DNA from: Amia ocellicauda | Lineage: Eukaryota; Chordata; Actinopteri; Amiiformes; Amiidae | NCBI RefSeq assembly: GCF_036373705.1 | Contig: NC_089864.1 | Location: 6,098,001 to 6,162,000, forward strand | Direction: 5' to 3' | DNA length: 64,000 bases | In this document: piece by piece, positions 38,396-47,154 of the stretch | Numbering within the stretch: the stretch's first letter is position 1 | How the letters are laid out: every line of letters starts with the position of its first letter | Notes under the pieces: generated by a model | What the model saw: only the letters and a program-made list of their open reading frames with translations | Told to the model about the DNA's origin: nothing | The model's database searches: none | Position numbers and translations under genes: made by a program

Positions 38396-40670
38396 TTACC
38401 AGGTTCGGTTCCTTGGATTTGGTCCATTAGATCACCTTTATTTGTGAGAGAAACAACAGGTTAGAAATACATAGTATAGTATAGTATAGAAATACAGTAA
38501 TAATAATTAAACGTAAGTAAAAACAAATGCATGCTTAATTTCCTATAGAAAAAAAGTCATGGTCTATTGTTTTACTATTGGGGAAACGATGTGTATGTGT
38601 AGTATATATACACAAGGGTAATCAGGAATATGTTTTGATGTTGCCAAAACTTTATAATCATCAATTACAGTACAACTAATACTAAAATATACATAATAAT
38701 AAACTTTCATCCTCATTTCCTTAATATGCCACATTTTAATATATTCTGATGATTCACGATAAACTACTATAATTCTTGGCCTTTTTTTTTCTTTTACAGT
38801 TTAATTGCATTCCGAAATACATTTTGACATTTTTTTAATAAAATATTTTTGTGTGTGTCACAACAAAAATCTGTGAAATTTGTTTTCAGATATTTGATCT
38901 ACTGCAGACAAACTGTTGTCTTGTGTGTAATAGTAAATAGTTTAGCCCCATTTCTTTAATTATATTGTCTAAATACATGAGCTAAACATTTTATTAAAAC
39001 GTGAATCTCAGTCCTGCAATGGGGAATTCAAAGACATTAACTCGGGGTTAAAAGAAAAATTGGAAAAAGGTAATCGAGGTGAATAGCAGCAGTAATAGTA
39101 TAGCCACAGCATTACAATCTGCATCATAAAATATTGCTCCAAGCAGTGCTAGATGGTTACTATGAGAATAGTAATAAAGCACATAACGTTCAGCATTATG
39201 TTGATAATAGTGTATTTAAATACTTCTCAGTGAATAGAGAACTGATATGTATTGCTACATGTGTAATGTTTAACCATGATTACCTTCATCTTCTTCCTCA
39301 TCACTTTCAGGACCATTACCTAATAACGAAAATGAAATATTGATCAATTTAGATTTGAATTCTGCAATAGCGGGGAGGATGTGAATGGGATGAAAATCAA
39401 TATTCAGAAACACTGAATATTTGGGGGGTGAGCTCCCGTACTTTCCACGGCAGTGCAATAGTTTTTTTATCCACAGCCATACAATGCATATTACATCAAA
39501 AATGTTGCTCCCAACAGTGCTACAATATGACAATAGTAATTAAGCAAGTAAAGTACATCATTATGTTGTAATGGCCTATTTAAATAAGTTTAATGTTTAA
39601 CCGTGTTTACCTTGATTTTCATCATCAGCACTTGCAGTCGTTGAGAGTGTAACTAAAAAAACATGTCAGTTTAGATATGAATTCTACAATACGGGAAAAA
39701 GTTAACTAGAACAAAACAAATCATAAAAAATCTTAAACATTAAATTTTTTGAAGCTGAGAGCCGGGGCCATTTCTGGCATTTTGGGGGCCCTAAACAGGA
39801 TTTGATTTGGGGCCCCACCTCACTTTTTTTTACGATTCTGTTATTTACATTGACACATTTTTAAGTCATAGTCTGCAGCACCCCAGCATGTGTAGTCAAG
39901 TCAGGCAACAAAGGTCCTACTGATATTTATTACACACTGTGCAATAAGTCTATCTAGACCTCCCTGAGAATTACCAAAACGTTACTCTGCCTCCTCATAG
40001 CTAAAATAAAACTTTATAAGCATTTAAGAAACATGACACAAACCAATGATAGATTAATTCAGTATAATATTAATTATTCCTACCGTACCAGTGTGAGGGG
40101 TGTGTTTGTTTCCTCAATGCACAAAGTAGTGGGATTTAGACAGGAATAGAAATAAGTCATCTTTCAAAGAAAGCCAGGAGCGATGTTTTGTTTAATTTGT
40201 TTAATTAATTGCAGTTAATTGAGTTAACAAACCTCTTACAGATCCTATTCAAAGTAAAACCTGCTAATACACAGCCACCATGTTAAAATAACACTATTTT
40301 GTGGCAGGTAAAGTGTACTGTCCAGTTAAAGTAACCAGGAAAAAAAAACATGCAGTCAGCCATTAGGGACATAATTCACCCGTGGTAGATACACTATATA
40401 CTGAGATGCGCATACACTACTGAGACGTATACAGGGAGATACTTCCTGAGATACTTCCGCATACACTGAGATCGGTCATTAGTCCATGCTAGGACAAGAT
40501 GTTTTTAAATTGGGTACAGTTCCCCATATTTTTCAGCAGTACCCAATTATTGTTGTGTGTGTCATGTTAAACAGCATTTACCTTCCTCTTCATCATCCGT
40601 CACATTTTGGCAAAAAGCATCACCTGAAAATAGAAATAAGAAGGTTGATAGAAATGTAAGCGATAATTTG

Positions 40671-40728
<58 letters not shown>

Positions 40729-40960
40729 ACATAGTATTCAACGTTCGAAGTTAAACTGATTTTTTTTTTTTTCACCTTTCAGAATGGTCACAAGGCTCAA
40801 ATAATCATTACTGAGAATAATCATTTATGATTGTTTTCTGTCCCTTGATAGAATATTTTAAAGTCATGTTGAACTAATATATCTGGAGATTGATATCAGA
40901 AGAATTACCTGAGAGCAGGAGCAGCACAGCCACGGCACATAACCATGACAGTGATTTCAT
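8561..40960 (-). CDS. Gene A: secreted gel-forming mucin lacking D4 (42 coding exons, predicted 4,314 aa)
   Basis: This is a complete MUC2/MUC5-type secreted mucin. Coding exons, 5' to 3': 40909-40960, 40582-40623, 39611-39652, 39284-39319, 38400-38435, 36422-36638, 35542-35671, 35090-35153, 34921-35006, 34014-34212, 33751-33882, 33432-33555, 33188-33326, 32725-32802, 32055-32115, 31489-31626, 30937-31086, 30505-30599, 30059-30188, 29643-29886, 29079-29119, 28622-28707, 28071-28225, 27766-27904, 26800-26904, 26487-26678, 25960-26202, 25670-25826, 25455-25565, 24802-24943, 24553-24584, 15436-24054, 14992-15009, 14464-14484, 14044-14070, 13720-13751, 13316-13478, 13139-13176, 10836-10943, 10689-10728, 10490-10598, 8561-8732. 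All junctions are GT-AG and in phase, summing to 12,945 nt with the stop. Layout: signal peptide 1-18; acidic leader 19-69; D1 70-386; D2 387-731; D'-D3 732-1199; PTS 1200-4072; micro-exons to 4094; VWC-like 4095-4208; CTCK 4209-4314. The start has A at -3 and a TATA box upstream. No D4 and no CysD domains are seen. Orthology to MUC2 versus MUC5 is not resolved. Confidence 0.9.
8958..10178 (-). mobile_element. Tc1-like DNA transposon, copy A, in gene A's last intron
   Basis: A 1,221 bp element bounded by TA duplications (8956-8957, 10179-10180). Its perfect terminal inverted repeats of about 29 bp begin CACTCACCTAAAGG. It is the same length as, and almost identical to, the element at 47871-49091. 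The transposase lies antisense on the plus strand, in the same direction as the mucin gene. Confidence 0.93.
8990..10030 (-). pseudogene. Tc1-like transposase, one premature stop
   Basis: The full reading frame would be 346 residues. N-terminal helix-turn-helix: [23 protein letters not shown] motifs: [16 protein letters not shown] and [15 protein letters not shown], spaced as DD34E. A TGA at 9089-9091 replaces the Trp codon found in copy B and removes the last 33 residues, although all three catalytic residues precede it. Otherwise the frame is open, which implies a young insertion. Confidence 0.9.
10944..13138. other. Gene A 2.2 kb intron with unclassified repeat-like sequence
   Basis: The intron between the 38 bp and 108 bp exons. 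A GC-richer block at about 11640-12240 looks like an old mobile-element fragment (a stretch around 11720-11870, then a run of open frames on both strands), but I cannot classify it. A small hairpin lies at 12654-12744. No exon with correct phase was found. Confidence 0.4.
12654..12744. repeat. Small imperfect inverted repeat
   Basis: Arms of about 22 bp at 12654-12675 and 12723-12744 (TTAACCCTGC... and its near complement) are separated by 47 bp. This may be a miniature transposon remnant or a stable hairpin. Confidence 0.6.
14044..15009 (-). CDS. Gene A post-PTS micro-exons 33-35
   Basis: Three tiny exons of 18, 21 and 27 nt (14992-15009, 14464-14484, 14044-14070), each with phase 1 at both ends. 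They encode AFTVHT, GSTTTST and APTTHPLII. Splice sites are present, and the downstream frame is kept only because every one is a multiple of three. Any of them could be skipped without harm to the frame. Gene B has three exons of the same kind at the matching place. They are too short for gene predictors, so confidence rests on phase and on the paralogue. Confidence 0.65.
14255..14290. repeat. poly(A) and (TA)n tract
   Basis: A run of A followed by TA dinucleotides, in the intron between gene A micro-exons 34 and 35. Confidence 0.9.
14911..14931. repeat. (GATA)n microsatellite
   Basis: About five GATA repeats in the intron between gene A micro-exons 33 and 34. Confidence 0.9.
15436..24054 (-). 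CDS. Gene A PTS mucin exon, 2,873 codons of tandem repeat
   Basis: A single exon of 8,619 nt with no interruption. It opens after the acceptor as [12 protein letters not shown] and then runs through about 190 units built on [15 protein letters not shown]. Units are mainly 12, 14 and 16 residues, differing by added PT or TP steps. The composition is almost entirely Thr, Pro, Ser and Val with one charged residue per unit. Such tracts are heavily O-glycosylated in mucins and hold water in the gel. Higher-order repeats are nested within it: blocks around 15790-16900 in three copies, a 618 bp shift (17757-18203 and 18375-18821), and a 2.2 kb duplication. No CysD domain interrupts it. Phase is 1 at both ends. 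Confidence 0.93.
19103..21312 (-). repeat. Large PTS duplication, copy 1
   Basis: About 2,210 bp inside the gene A PTS exon that recurs at 21410-23616. The offset is 2,307 bp until a 3 bp deletion near 22830 and 2,304 bp after it. The two copies look nearly identical, which implies recent unequal exchange, slippage or a local assembly duplication. Confidence 0.9.
21410..23616 (-). repeat. Large PTS duplication, copy 2
   Basis: Second copy of the block at 19103-21312, separated from it by 97 bp. It lacks one codon in a run of Thr codons (PPTTTPVTK instead of [10 protein letters not shown]). Confidence 0.9.
24553..30188 (-). CDS. Gene A D'-D3 assembly (exons 19-31)
   Basis: Exons from 30059-30188 to 24553-24584 encode the end of C8-2, TIL2 ([19 protein letters not shown]), the D' region and D3. 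D3 starts [14 protein letters not shown] (27766-27904). It contains [10 protein letters not shown] near residues 975-982, the CxxC-type motif tied to N-terminal disulfide multimer formation in mucins and von Willebrand factor. C8-3 lies at 25670-25826 (PYYD-like [12 protein letters not shown]), followed by a TIL-like module ending at residue 1199, where the PTS tract begins. Exon lengths 157, 111, 142 and 32 match gene B. Confidence 0.9.
27050..27270 (+). mobile_element. Decayed LINE 3' fragment
   Basis: Plus-strand translations in two frames give pieces resembling the C-terminal end of fish LINE ORF2 ([10 protein letters not shown], then [10 protein letters not shown] and HPSAIRTLN). It lies in the gene A intron between exons 24 and 25. 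It is frameshifted and short; the family is not determined. Confidence 0.5.
27592..27722 (+). repeat. Inverted fragment of PTS-coding repeat inside a gene A intron
   Basis: About 130 bp whose plus-strand translation is mucin PTS sequence ([37 protein letters not shown]). Gene A is on the minus strand, so this copy is antisense to the gene and sits 43 bp from exon 24. It is not spliced in and would not encode PTS in the gene's own direction. It matches the unit design of exon 15436-24054. Confidence 0.88.
30505..33326 (-). CDS. Gene A D2 assembly (exons 13-18)
   Basis: Exons 33188-33326, 32725-32802, 32055-32115, 31489-31626, 30937-31086 and 30505-30599 encode VWD2 and the start of C8-2. VWD2 opens with [20 protein letters not shown] and [15 protein letters not shown] and closes with [28 protein letters not shown] begins C8-2, completed in exon 19. 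In family members D1-D2 guide assembly of the N-terminal multimers in the Golgi. Confidence 0.9.
31165..31470 (+). mobile_element. SINE-like repeat
   Basis: A B-box-like GGTTCGATTCGG near 31243 is followed by blocks characteristic of a widespread fish interspersed repeat: GTTCTCCCCCATGG, GTTTCCTCCCAC, AAAGACATGC, TCTAAATTAACCTG. The tail is GCGGTTATTAAAAATGCATGGA-like. It occupies the intron between gene A exons 16 and 17 and ends about 20 bp from exon 16. Confidence 0.65.
32624..32663. repeat. (CA)n microsatellite
   Basis: Interrupted CA repeats in the intron between gene A exons 14 and 15. Confidence 0.85.
33432..36638 (-). CDS. Gene A D1 assembly (exons 6-12)
   Basis: Exon 36422-36638 begins VWD1 ([25 protein letters not shown]). 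35542-35671, 35090-35153 and 34921-35006 continue it; the usual CGLCG-like box reads [10 protein letters not shown] here. 34014-34212 is C8-1 ([13 protein letters not shown] to KKTNC). 33751-33882 and 33432-33555 are the TIL module ([20 protein letters not shown], then [20 protein letters not shown]). The assembly is somewhat compact, but every exon is in phase. Confidence 0.88.
34440..34690 (-). mobile_element. tRNA-derived SINE-like repeat
   Basis: On the minus strand an A-box-like TGGCATAGAGGG is followed about 77 bp later by an exact B-box GGTTCGAATCC, wider than in a normal tRNA. The sequence is GC-rich against an AT-rich intron, between gene A exons 9 and 10. It could also be a degraded tRNA pseudogene or a DNA-transposon fragment. 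Confidence 0.45.
35672..36421. other. Gene A intron 6, nothing recognised
   Basis: A 750 bp AT-rich intron within VWD1. I see no repeats, RNA gene or extra exon in it. Confidence 0.5.
37299..38355 (+). mobile_element. Internally deleted Tc1-like transposon in gene A intron 5
   Basis: Ends are inverted repeats starting CTCAGCAAAA (left) and ending TTTTGCTGAG (right). From 37604 the plus strand encodes helix-turn-helix sequence ([32 protein letters not shown]). After a jump near 37945 the frame resumes in another phase with the end of the catalytic domain ([16 protein letters not shown]). The middle of the catalytic domain, including the first two acidic residues, is deleted. Non-autonomous. 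Confidence 0.8.
38362..38395. repeat. (TG)n microsatellite
   Basis: About 17 TG repeats, directly after the Tc1-like element and a few bases from gene A exon 5. Confidence 0.95.
38400..40960 (-). CDS. Gene A signal peptide and acidic mini-exon leader (exons 1-5)
   Basis: Exon 1 (40909-40960) encodes [18 protein letters not shown], a typical signal peptide with a Leu/Val/Ala core. Four mini-exons of 42, 42, 36 and 36 nt follow (40582-40623, 39611-39652, 39284-39319, 38400-38435), all phase 1 at both ends. They encode [39 protein letters not shown] and [12 protein letters not shown]. The leader is therefore strongly acidic. Exons 3 and 4 lie in a local tandem duplication. Confidence 0.82.
39120..39720 (-). 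repeat. Tandem duplication carrying mini-exons 3 and 4
   Basis: About 39120-39380 and 39480-39720 are diverged copies with a shift of roughly 320-360 bp. Shared landmarks are a GCTCC-AGCAGTGCTA block, TAATGTTTAACC just before each exon's donor, and a following TAGAT-TGAATTCT-CAATA block. Each copy holds one acidic mini-exon. Confidence 0.75.
39768..39850. repeat. GC-rich interspersed repeat fragment
   Basis: A short block with GGGGCCC motifs (GGGGGCCCTAAACAGG, GGGGCCCCACC) stands out from the AT-rich intron. It resembles a dispersed repeat, but I cannot name the family. Confidence 0.35.
40675..40729. repeat. (TA)n(CA)n microsatellite
   Basis: About 20 TA repeats followed by a few CA repeats, in gene A intron 1. 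Confidence 0.95.
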
Positions 40961-41020
40961 GTTGAAACCTGAAAACAGCAGCCGAGTCATCAGATGTGCA
41001 GGACTCTAGTCCCATAGTCC

Positions 41021-41030
41021 CTTATATACC
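41021..41030 (-). promoter_or_regulatory. TATA box of gene A
   Basis: The minus strand reads GGTATATAAG, 61-70 bp upstream of the ATG at 40960. A transcription start 25-30 bp downstream would fall near 40995, giving a 5' untranslated region of about 35 nt. Confidence 0.7.
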
Positions 41031-41593
41031 CTTGTCAACTAGTTTGAATAATTTGAGTATTGACACCATAACTTAATAATTCACCTTTCTAACTGTAACT
41101 GCAAACACACTGTGGTGCAGGGCTTTGTTGACATGTATTGCTACAATCAATATCACTTTTGATGTGGTTGAAGAAAGCAATTTGCATTTTTGTCCCCACA
41201 GGTATATTCATAACTGACAGAAAAAAACTAATTCACTTAACAGGCCCATAATATGGTATAGCTCCATTATTTTATGAATACATTGTTCAAACACATACAG
41301 GACATGACTGAAATTACACATTACCAGTGGACTGGACTGCTGTTCGAAATTGCTGCTGTGTATTTGGGCATTTCAACTTAGTTATACTTGGCTCAAGTGT
41401 GATATGAATTGCTAAGACCCTTGGTAACACAGTTGCGTGTCTAAGTCATTTCAGATACTGTACAGTGATTCTCATCCCTGGACGTACAGCTCTCCCGTGT
41501 CTTCTGGGTTTAGTTCCAGTTAAGCTCTTAATGATAAAACCTGCACTTAACTAAAATCAAATTGATTTTCTTTTCAGGGGTACTCCAGGACCA
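41031..41593. other. Gene A 5' flank
   Basis: Non-coding sequence between the TATA box and the duplicated spacer. Presumed proximal promoter; no specific factor site can be assigned from sequence alone. Confidence 0.45.
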
Positions 41594-42112
41594 GGGTTGA
41601 CAAAACACACCTATTCACTGCTATGTAGATTGGGTCTGGTAGTATCCCACCCTGCATGTCAGATTGAATCATTACAGCTATGATTTTAGTGTAATACATA
41701 GGGTGTACCACGAATGAAACCCAGAACGTGAAGCAAACATTCAAGGGCTCCTTTCACAGTGTTGTCCCAATTGTTGCACTAAAAAAATTGAGCAACCTGG
41801 TGGGCTGTCAACTTGGCAGAAGTAGATTAAGGTAAGGCTCATTAAGATCTTTCATTATCTGAACAAATCACCCTGGCCTTGAAAAAGATCAATGCAAACT
41901 GCAAAAAACACCACCACCAACAACAAACATATTGATTGGGTATATCCATTGATATTCAGTGAGAACTTTTTTATTTTATGCTGTTGTTCAAATGCAGAGA
42001 CATTGTGTTCACCCAAATGTGTTCCTTGAAATTACAATGTTGAATTGAAGCTTCTCTCTAATTCTCCACTATTATCTGTAGGTTTAAAAGGTCAAAACAT
42101 TGATATTTATTA

Positions 42113-42151
42113 ATCATTATTATTATTATTATTAACAATAATAATAATAAT
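42113..42151. repeat. (TTA)n/(TAA)n microsatellite, short allele of the spacer repeat
   Basis: Same position within the spacer as 1692-1780, but much shorter. Confidence 0.85.
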
Positions 42152-43214
42152 CTGCCTCTGAAACGTAAATTATGCACTTGTACCTATAACCTATTGTGTT
42201 ATGAAATGAAATGAAAATGTGATATAGGACACAAGTTTAAACTTTGTGATTCACAGGTGCATCAGTTTTTGGTTGAGCCCTATGTGTAATTTTGTAGACA
42301 ACTTACTGCATAATTTCTAAAATCATGTCCTAATTTTATTTATGTATAGTTAATTAATTACTCATGGCAGTTGTGTCAACTGTGACGAATGTCAAATAAC
42401 TTCTTTCAGGATATCCTTTCAAATCCTTTAAAAAACTAACAATGATTTTTTCATCTATTTATCTTGTTATGACAGGTTCTCATATTTGCTTTTCAACTGA
42501 TGTGGAAAAGTATGTATTCCAAACATGAGCACCGTTTTTGCTCTTGTGAAATAGATGGGGAAATTTCAACAAGCACATGTTGAATTGATTGTGGCTGTTA
42601 CTCCTGTTTGCATAAGTTTATAAGGATTAAATTGGATCGTTTGAAGAATTGCAAAACAAAGGATTCTCTTTGACTGACAAATATGTATATAACAGGATTT
42701 ATTTGAGATATTAAGTGTGTTTGCTTAGACTCGGCACTGGCTTTTGCTGTTACTCTTATAATATTCAGTGCTGTGGCACTCGCAACAGGATTGTTAAGGT
42801 CTCAGTTTCAGTAGTCCAAGTACTCGAAATCTCAGCCAATACAAAACGAGACCGTGCAGTATGATCCTATGGTCACATAACTCTCCAAGAATTAACTTAT
42901 TGTAGTATGAAATAAATTAAATCAAATGCAGTGTTTAAAGTAACAGAAAGCCTCCTCATGACAAAATAAACTAATAATAAAAAATGGTCTTAGGATATTT
43001 TCACGGTGCAAAATCTTGTTGCTGAAAAAATCATGTGTTCAGGAGACTTTTATGCATAATATATAGATAATGTGTTCATGTGTGGTAGTAAGATTAAGTT
43101 TTTGGTACCATATTCCTATTTTAACTGCTCAGCAAGCCAGATTTGTACCACCCCCTTTTCAAAAATCAAGTAAAACAGTGTTCATAATTTGCTCTGAACA
43201 TTATTTACTTTATT

Positions 43215-44708
43215 TAATTTTAATGGTAGGTGTATTTTAACAGTGAGAGACAGAATAACAACAACAAAATCCAGAAAAAAACGCATTTCAAAAAAGTTAT
43301 ACATTGATTTGCATGTTAATGAAGGAAATAAGTATTTGACCCCTTCGACTTAGTACTTGGTGGCAAAACCCTTGTTGGCAATCACAGAGGTCAGACGTTT
43401 CTTGTAGTTGGCCACCAGGTTTGCACACATCTCAGGAGGGATTTTGTCCCACTCCTCTTTGCAGATCCTCTCCAAGTCATTAAGGTTTCGAGGCTGACGT
43501 TTGGCAACTCGAACCTTCAGCTCCCTCCACAGATTTTCAATGGGATTAAGGTCTGGAGACTGGCTAGGCCACTCCAGGACCTTAATGTGCTTCTTCTTGA
43601 GCCACTCCTTTGTTGCCTTGGCTGTGTGTTTTTGGTCATTGTCCTGCTGGAATACCCATCCACGACCCATTTTCAATGCCCTGGCTGAGGGAAGGAGGTT
43701 CTCACCCAAGATTTGACGGTATATGGCCCCGTCCATCGTCCCTTTGATGTGGTGCAGTTGTCCTGTACCTTTAGCAGAAAAACACCCCCAAACCATAATG
43801 TTTCCACCTCCATGTTTGACGGTGGGGATGGTGTTCTTGGGGTCATTCCTCCTCCTCCAAACACAGCGAGTTGAGTTGATGCCAAAGATCTCGATTTTGG
43901 TCTCATCTGACCACAACACTTTCACCCAGTTCTCCTCTGAATCATTCAGATGTTCATTGGCATACTTCAGATGGGCCTGTACATGTGCTTTCTTGAGCAG
44001 GGGGACCTTGCGGGCACTGCAGGATTTCAGTCCTTCACGGCGTAGTGTTACCAATTGTTTTCTTGGTGACTATGGTCCCAGCTGCCTTGAGATCATTAGC
44101 AAGATCCTCCCGTGTAGTTCTGGGCTGATTCCTCACCGTTCTCATGATCATTGAAACTCCACGAGGTGAGATCTTGCATGGAGCCCCAGACCGAGGGAGA
44201 CTGACAGTTATTTTGTGTTTCTTCCATTTGCGAATAATCACACCAACTGTTGTCACCTTCTCACCAAGCTGCTTGGCGATGGTCTTGTAGCCCATTCCAG
44301 CCTTGTGTAGGTCTACAATCTTGTCCCTGACATCCTTGGGCAGCTCTTTGGTCTCGGCCATGGTGGAGAGTTTGGAATCTGATTGATTGATTGCTTCTGG
44401 CTCCCAGGTGTCTTTTATACAGGTAACGAGCTGAGAGAGTGCTCCTAATCTCAGCTCGTTACCTGTATAAAAGACACCTGGGAGCCAGAAATCTTGATGA
44501 TTGATAGGGGATCAAATACTTATTTCCCTCATTAACATGCAAATCAATGTATAACTTTTTTGAAATGCGTTTTTCTGGATTTTGTTGTTGTTATTCTGTC
44601 TCTCACTGTTAAAATACACCTACCATTAAAATTATAGACTGATCATTTATTTGTCAGTGGGCAAACGTACAAAATCAGCAGGGGATCAAATATTTATTTC
44701 CCTCACTG
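43215..44708 (-). mobile_element. Tc1-like transposon with long IR/DR ends, left end truncated
   Basis: The right end carries a long inverted repeat with two similar direct-repeat sites (near 44510-44530 and 44680-44708, both GGGAAATA-type). The left end matches only the inner part, so the outer roughly 80 bp are missing. This paired-repeat design is typical of salmonid-like Tc1 elements. A 42 bp-arm hairpin (44395-44436 with 44449-44490) lies upstream of the transposase start. Absent from spacer copy 1. Confidence 0.85.
43350..44361 (-). pseudogene. Tc1-like transposase, frameshifted
   Basis: 44035-44361 encodes the N-terminal helix-turn-helix ([28 protein letters not shown]-type start). 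43350-44054 encodes the catalytic domain with [22 protein letters not shown] and [19 protein letters not shown], a DD34E set. A frameshift near 44040 joins the two parts, and GWVFQQDND is intact. Only one or a few lesions are visible, so decay is modest. Confidence 0.9.
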
Positions 44709-45493
44709 TAAATCCTCAACCGTTTTTGAAAATTGGAGCCCTTACTCTCAGTTCAATTGGTGTATGCATTCCATACTTTTATAACTATGATATTCATAAA
44801 AATAATAATAGTAATAAGTTCTGTTTTATTAATGATACTGTGCACTCACTGTCCAGTAATATTTTGGTATCAGTCTCGACTCGGACCTGGGCCCATACGG
44901 ACTCCGTCTTGGTCTTGACTCTGCAAACAACTTCTACATCCGCCTTCAACACATTGTGCTTGGTGTTATCTTTGTCTCTGTCTAATTGAACTTGCTTTCA
45001 AGTAACACTGTACTTGGTGGACGTCAAAATTGCATAGAAGTGGGAACTTCAATTTCCCAAATGACCCATGAGGTCCAAAATACATTCAACATCTAAATGC
45101 TACAGAGTTGGGAATTAAAATGGAGGTCGGTCTGTCCTAACACCAAGTAAAAGGAATCAACTTGAATTGAAAAGGTGATATAATAGAGTGAAATGCAAAA
45201 TGAGGTCTTTCAACACCACTATAGAATAAATGGAAATATTATTCATAGATACCAGAAGTTGGAACACATTACCATTAAGGATGCTGAACAAGCCACGCCA
45301 TTGCCTAATCACAGAGCATCATGCCCCAACAGCAAATACAAATAGGTAAATCAGGAAATTTCATGTTGAGAAATTAAATATGAAATTCAATCAATTTTTG
45401 AGGGTGTCTTAAAATGAGTGTAAACTAAGGTAAAGGCCATACCTATTTATAAAATCTATATATTAGTTGACTTACCTAAAGGCATTGTCAAGG

Positions 45494-45550
45494 AAATCCA
45501 CATCCTTCTCTGTGCTATATAAACACTGCCTCTTAGAACAAGGAGGTAGA
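45494..45550 (+). promoter_or_regulatory. Conserved TATA-containing block in spacer copy 2
   Basis: Counterpart of 5641-5700, with TATATAAA at 45516-45523. Function unknown. Confidence 0.3.
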
Positions 45551-46875
45551 GCAAACACTATTATTGACCCACTCGGTAACATTTTCAAAAACAAGTTTCT
45601 CTTCATGATTGATCTCATTATGTAGCCGCTTACGTGTCTGTGACAATGTAGGCTGAAGAATCTCATTAGTTATAATGATGGATTAGGAACTTTGGCCGAA
45701 CCCTAATAACACTTTGATGGGCGGAGTGTAATATTCTCTTTAGATCTGGATTGAACTCGCTATGCTGAGGGAACGAAGGCCGAGCCCTGTGGACAAGGCA
45801 CCAGATCTGCCCTGTGGTGGGGGACAGCCAGGGAGATCACTGCATAGGCAGTGGTTGTGGAGGATGGAGGGAGCAGAAGTGATGCATGCTGGGAAAATAG
45901 TGTTTGAGCCCCATATTTATACATGCTGTGGGTGGGATTAGGGTCTGACATTTCATGTACGACTCCAATGTTCTCCGTGTCCTGCAGATGTGCTGGATTG
46001 AGGTCTGGAATGCATTGATGCTTGATGTAGCAAAATAAAAAGAAACATATTGTCTGTAATACCAGTTCAAACGATATGCCCATGGTCTCTGATATACATT
46101 TGTCAGAATTTGTCTTCTGTGATTAATTGAAGTCGTTGAAAAAATATTTGCCACAAGTTATCAATTTCAATCATGAGAATTCTAAATTAATAATCAATAA
46201 TTACCATAATTAGTTATTCCAAGTCTAAGGTTGGTATGATATTCATTATCCTTGTAGAACCAATTTCCCAAACCATATAATGAAAAGTGTACCTAAATCA
46301 CATTTCAGTCACCTAGTGATACACAAAACTTAAAAACTTAATAATACAGTGAATTTCTGTTGTGCAATAAGGTTTCAGACCATGTGTACTCTTGCAGAAG
46401 TGTTTACAAAATGAAGAATACTCCAGAGCCATTTCAAGAGTTTTTCAGTGCAGGGCAGGGCAAAAAAGGCCAGGCTGCATAGGCATTTGCTTGGCTTTTT
46501 TTGACTTAATATCTACTGATCTATAGAAATTCAAGGCCTGAATGAGAGACTAATATATAACAAGTCACCTTATATTTGAAAAGCAGGAGGGAGACTCAAA
46601 TTCTGAACTAAGTGGGAGAATATGCAACTCAATATTTATCTTGTTTTTCTAAACACCACATCGCTTGAGGTACAATTCCTTGTTGTTAGAGTACACATGC
46701 AAGACTTTATGCAGAGCAAATGTATCTATGCATGTAATTACTGACAAATCACCTTGTATAATGTAAAATCCTTTGCGTGCTTCCTGATATAGCTGCTGTA
46801 GTAGTACTTACAAGCTGGTTAAACATTGTATTGAAATAATAGGCCATTTGATTCTTGCAAGGAACATTTTATGTA

Positions 46876-46881
46876 TTTATT
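46876..46881 (-). terminator. Candidate poly(A) signal of gene B
   Basis: AATAAA on the minus strand about 275 nt after the gene B stop codon. The matching place in spacer copy 1 (about 6990-7000) also carries AATAAA. Confidence 0.45.
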
Positions 46882-47154
46882 TCTTAGGGAAAGAGATTCA
46901 AACTGATTAATTATAAAAAGGGATTATCCCCAGGAGAGACAAGACAGAATTAAATATAAGAGGCTTTTTCTTTAACATGATCAGTTTCAGATTAGCCCTG
47001 ATTAATCTTTTTCAATACATTTGTTTCCAGTATGTTAACTATCCATTCTCAGCTACATAAACATGAACAGATTTGTTTTAATTTGAAGCTGAAACACTTA
47101 GCAATCAATGTGCATGCAGTAATGTAAATCACATGGACAGATAGAGGAATGTTG

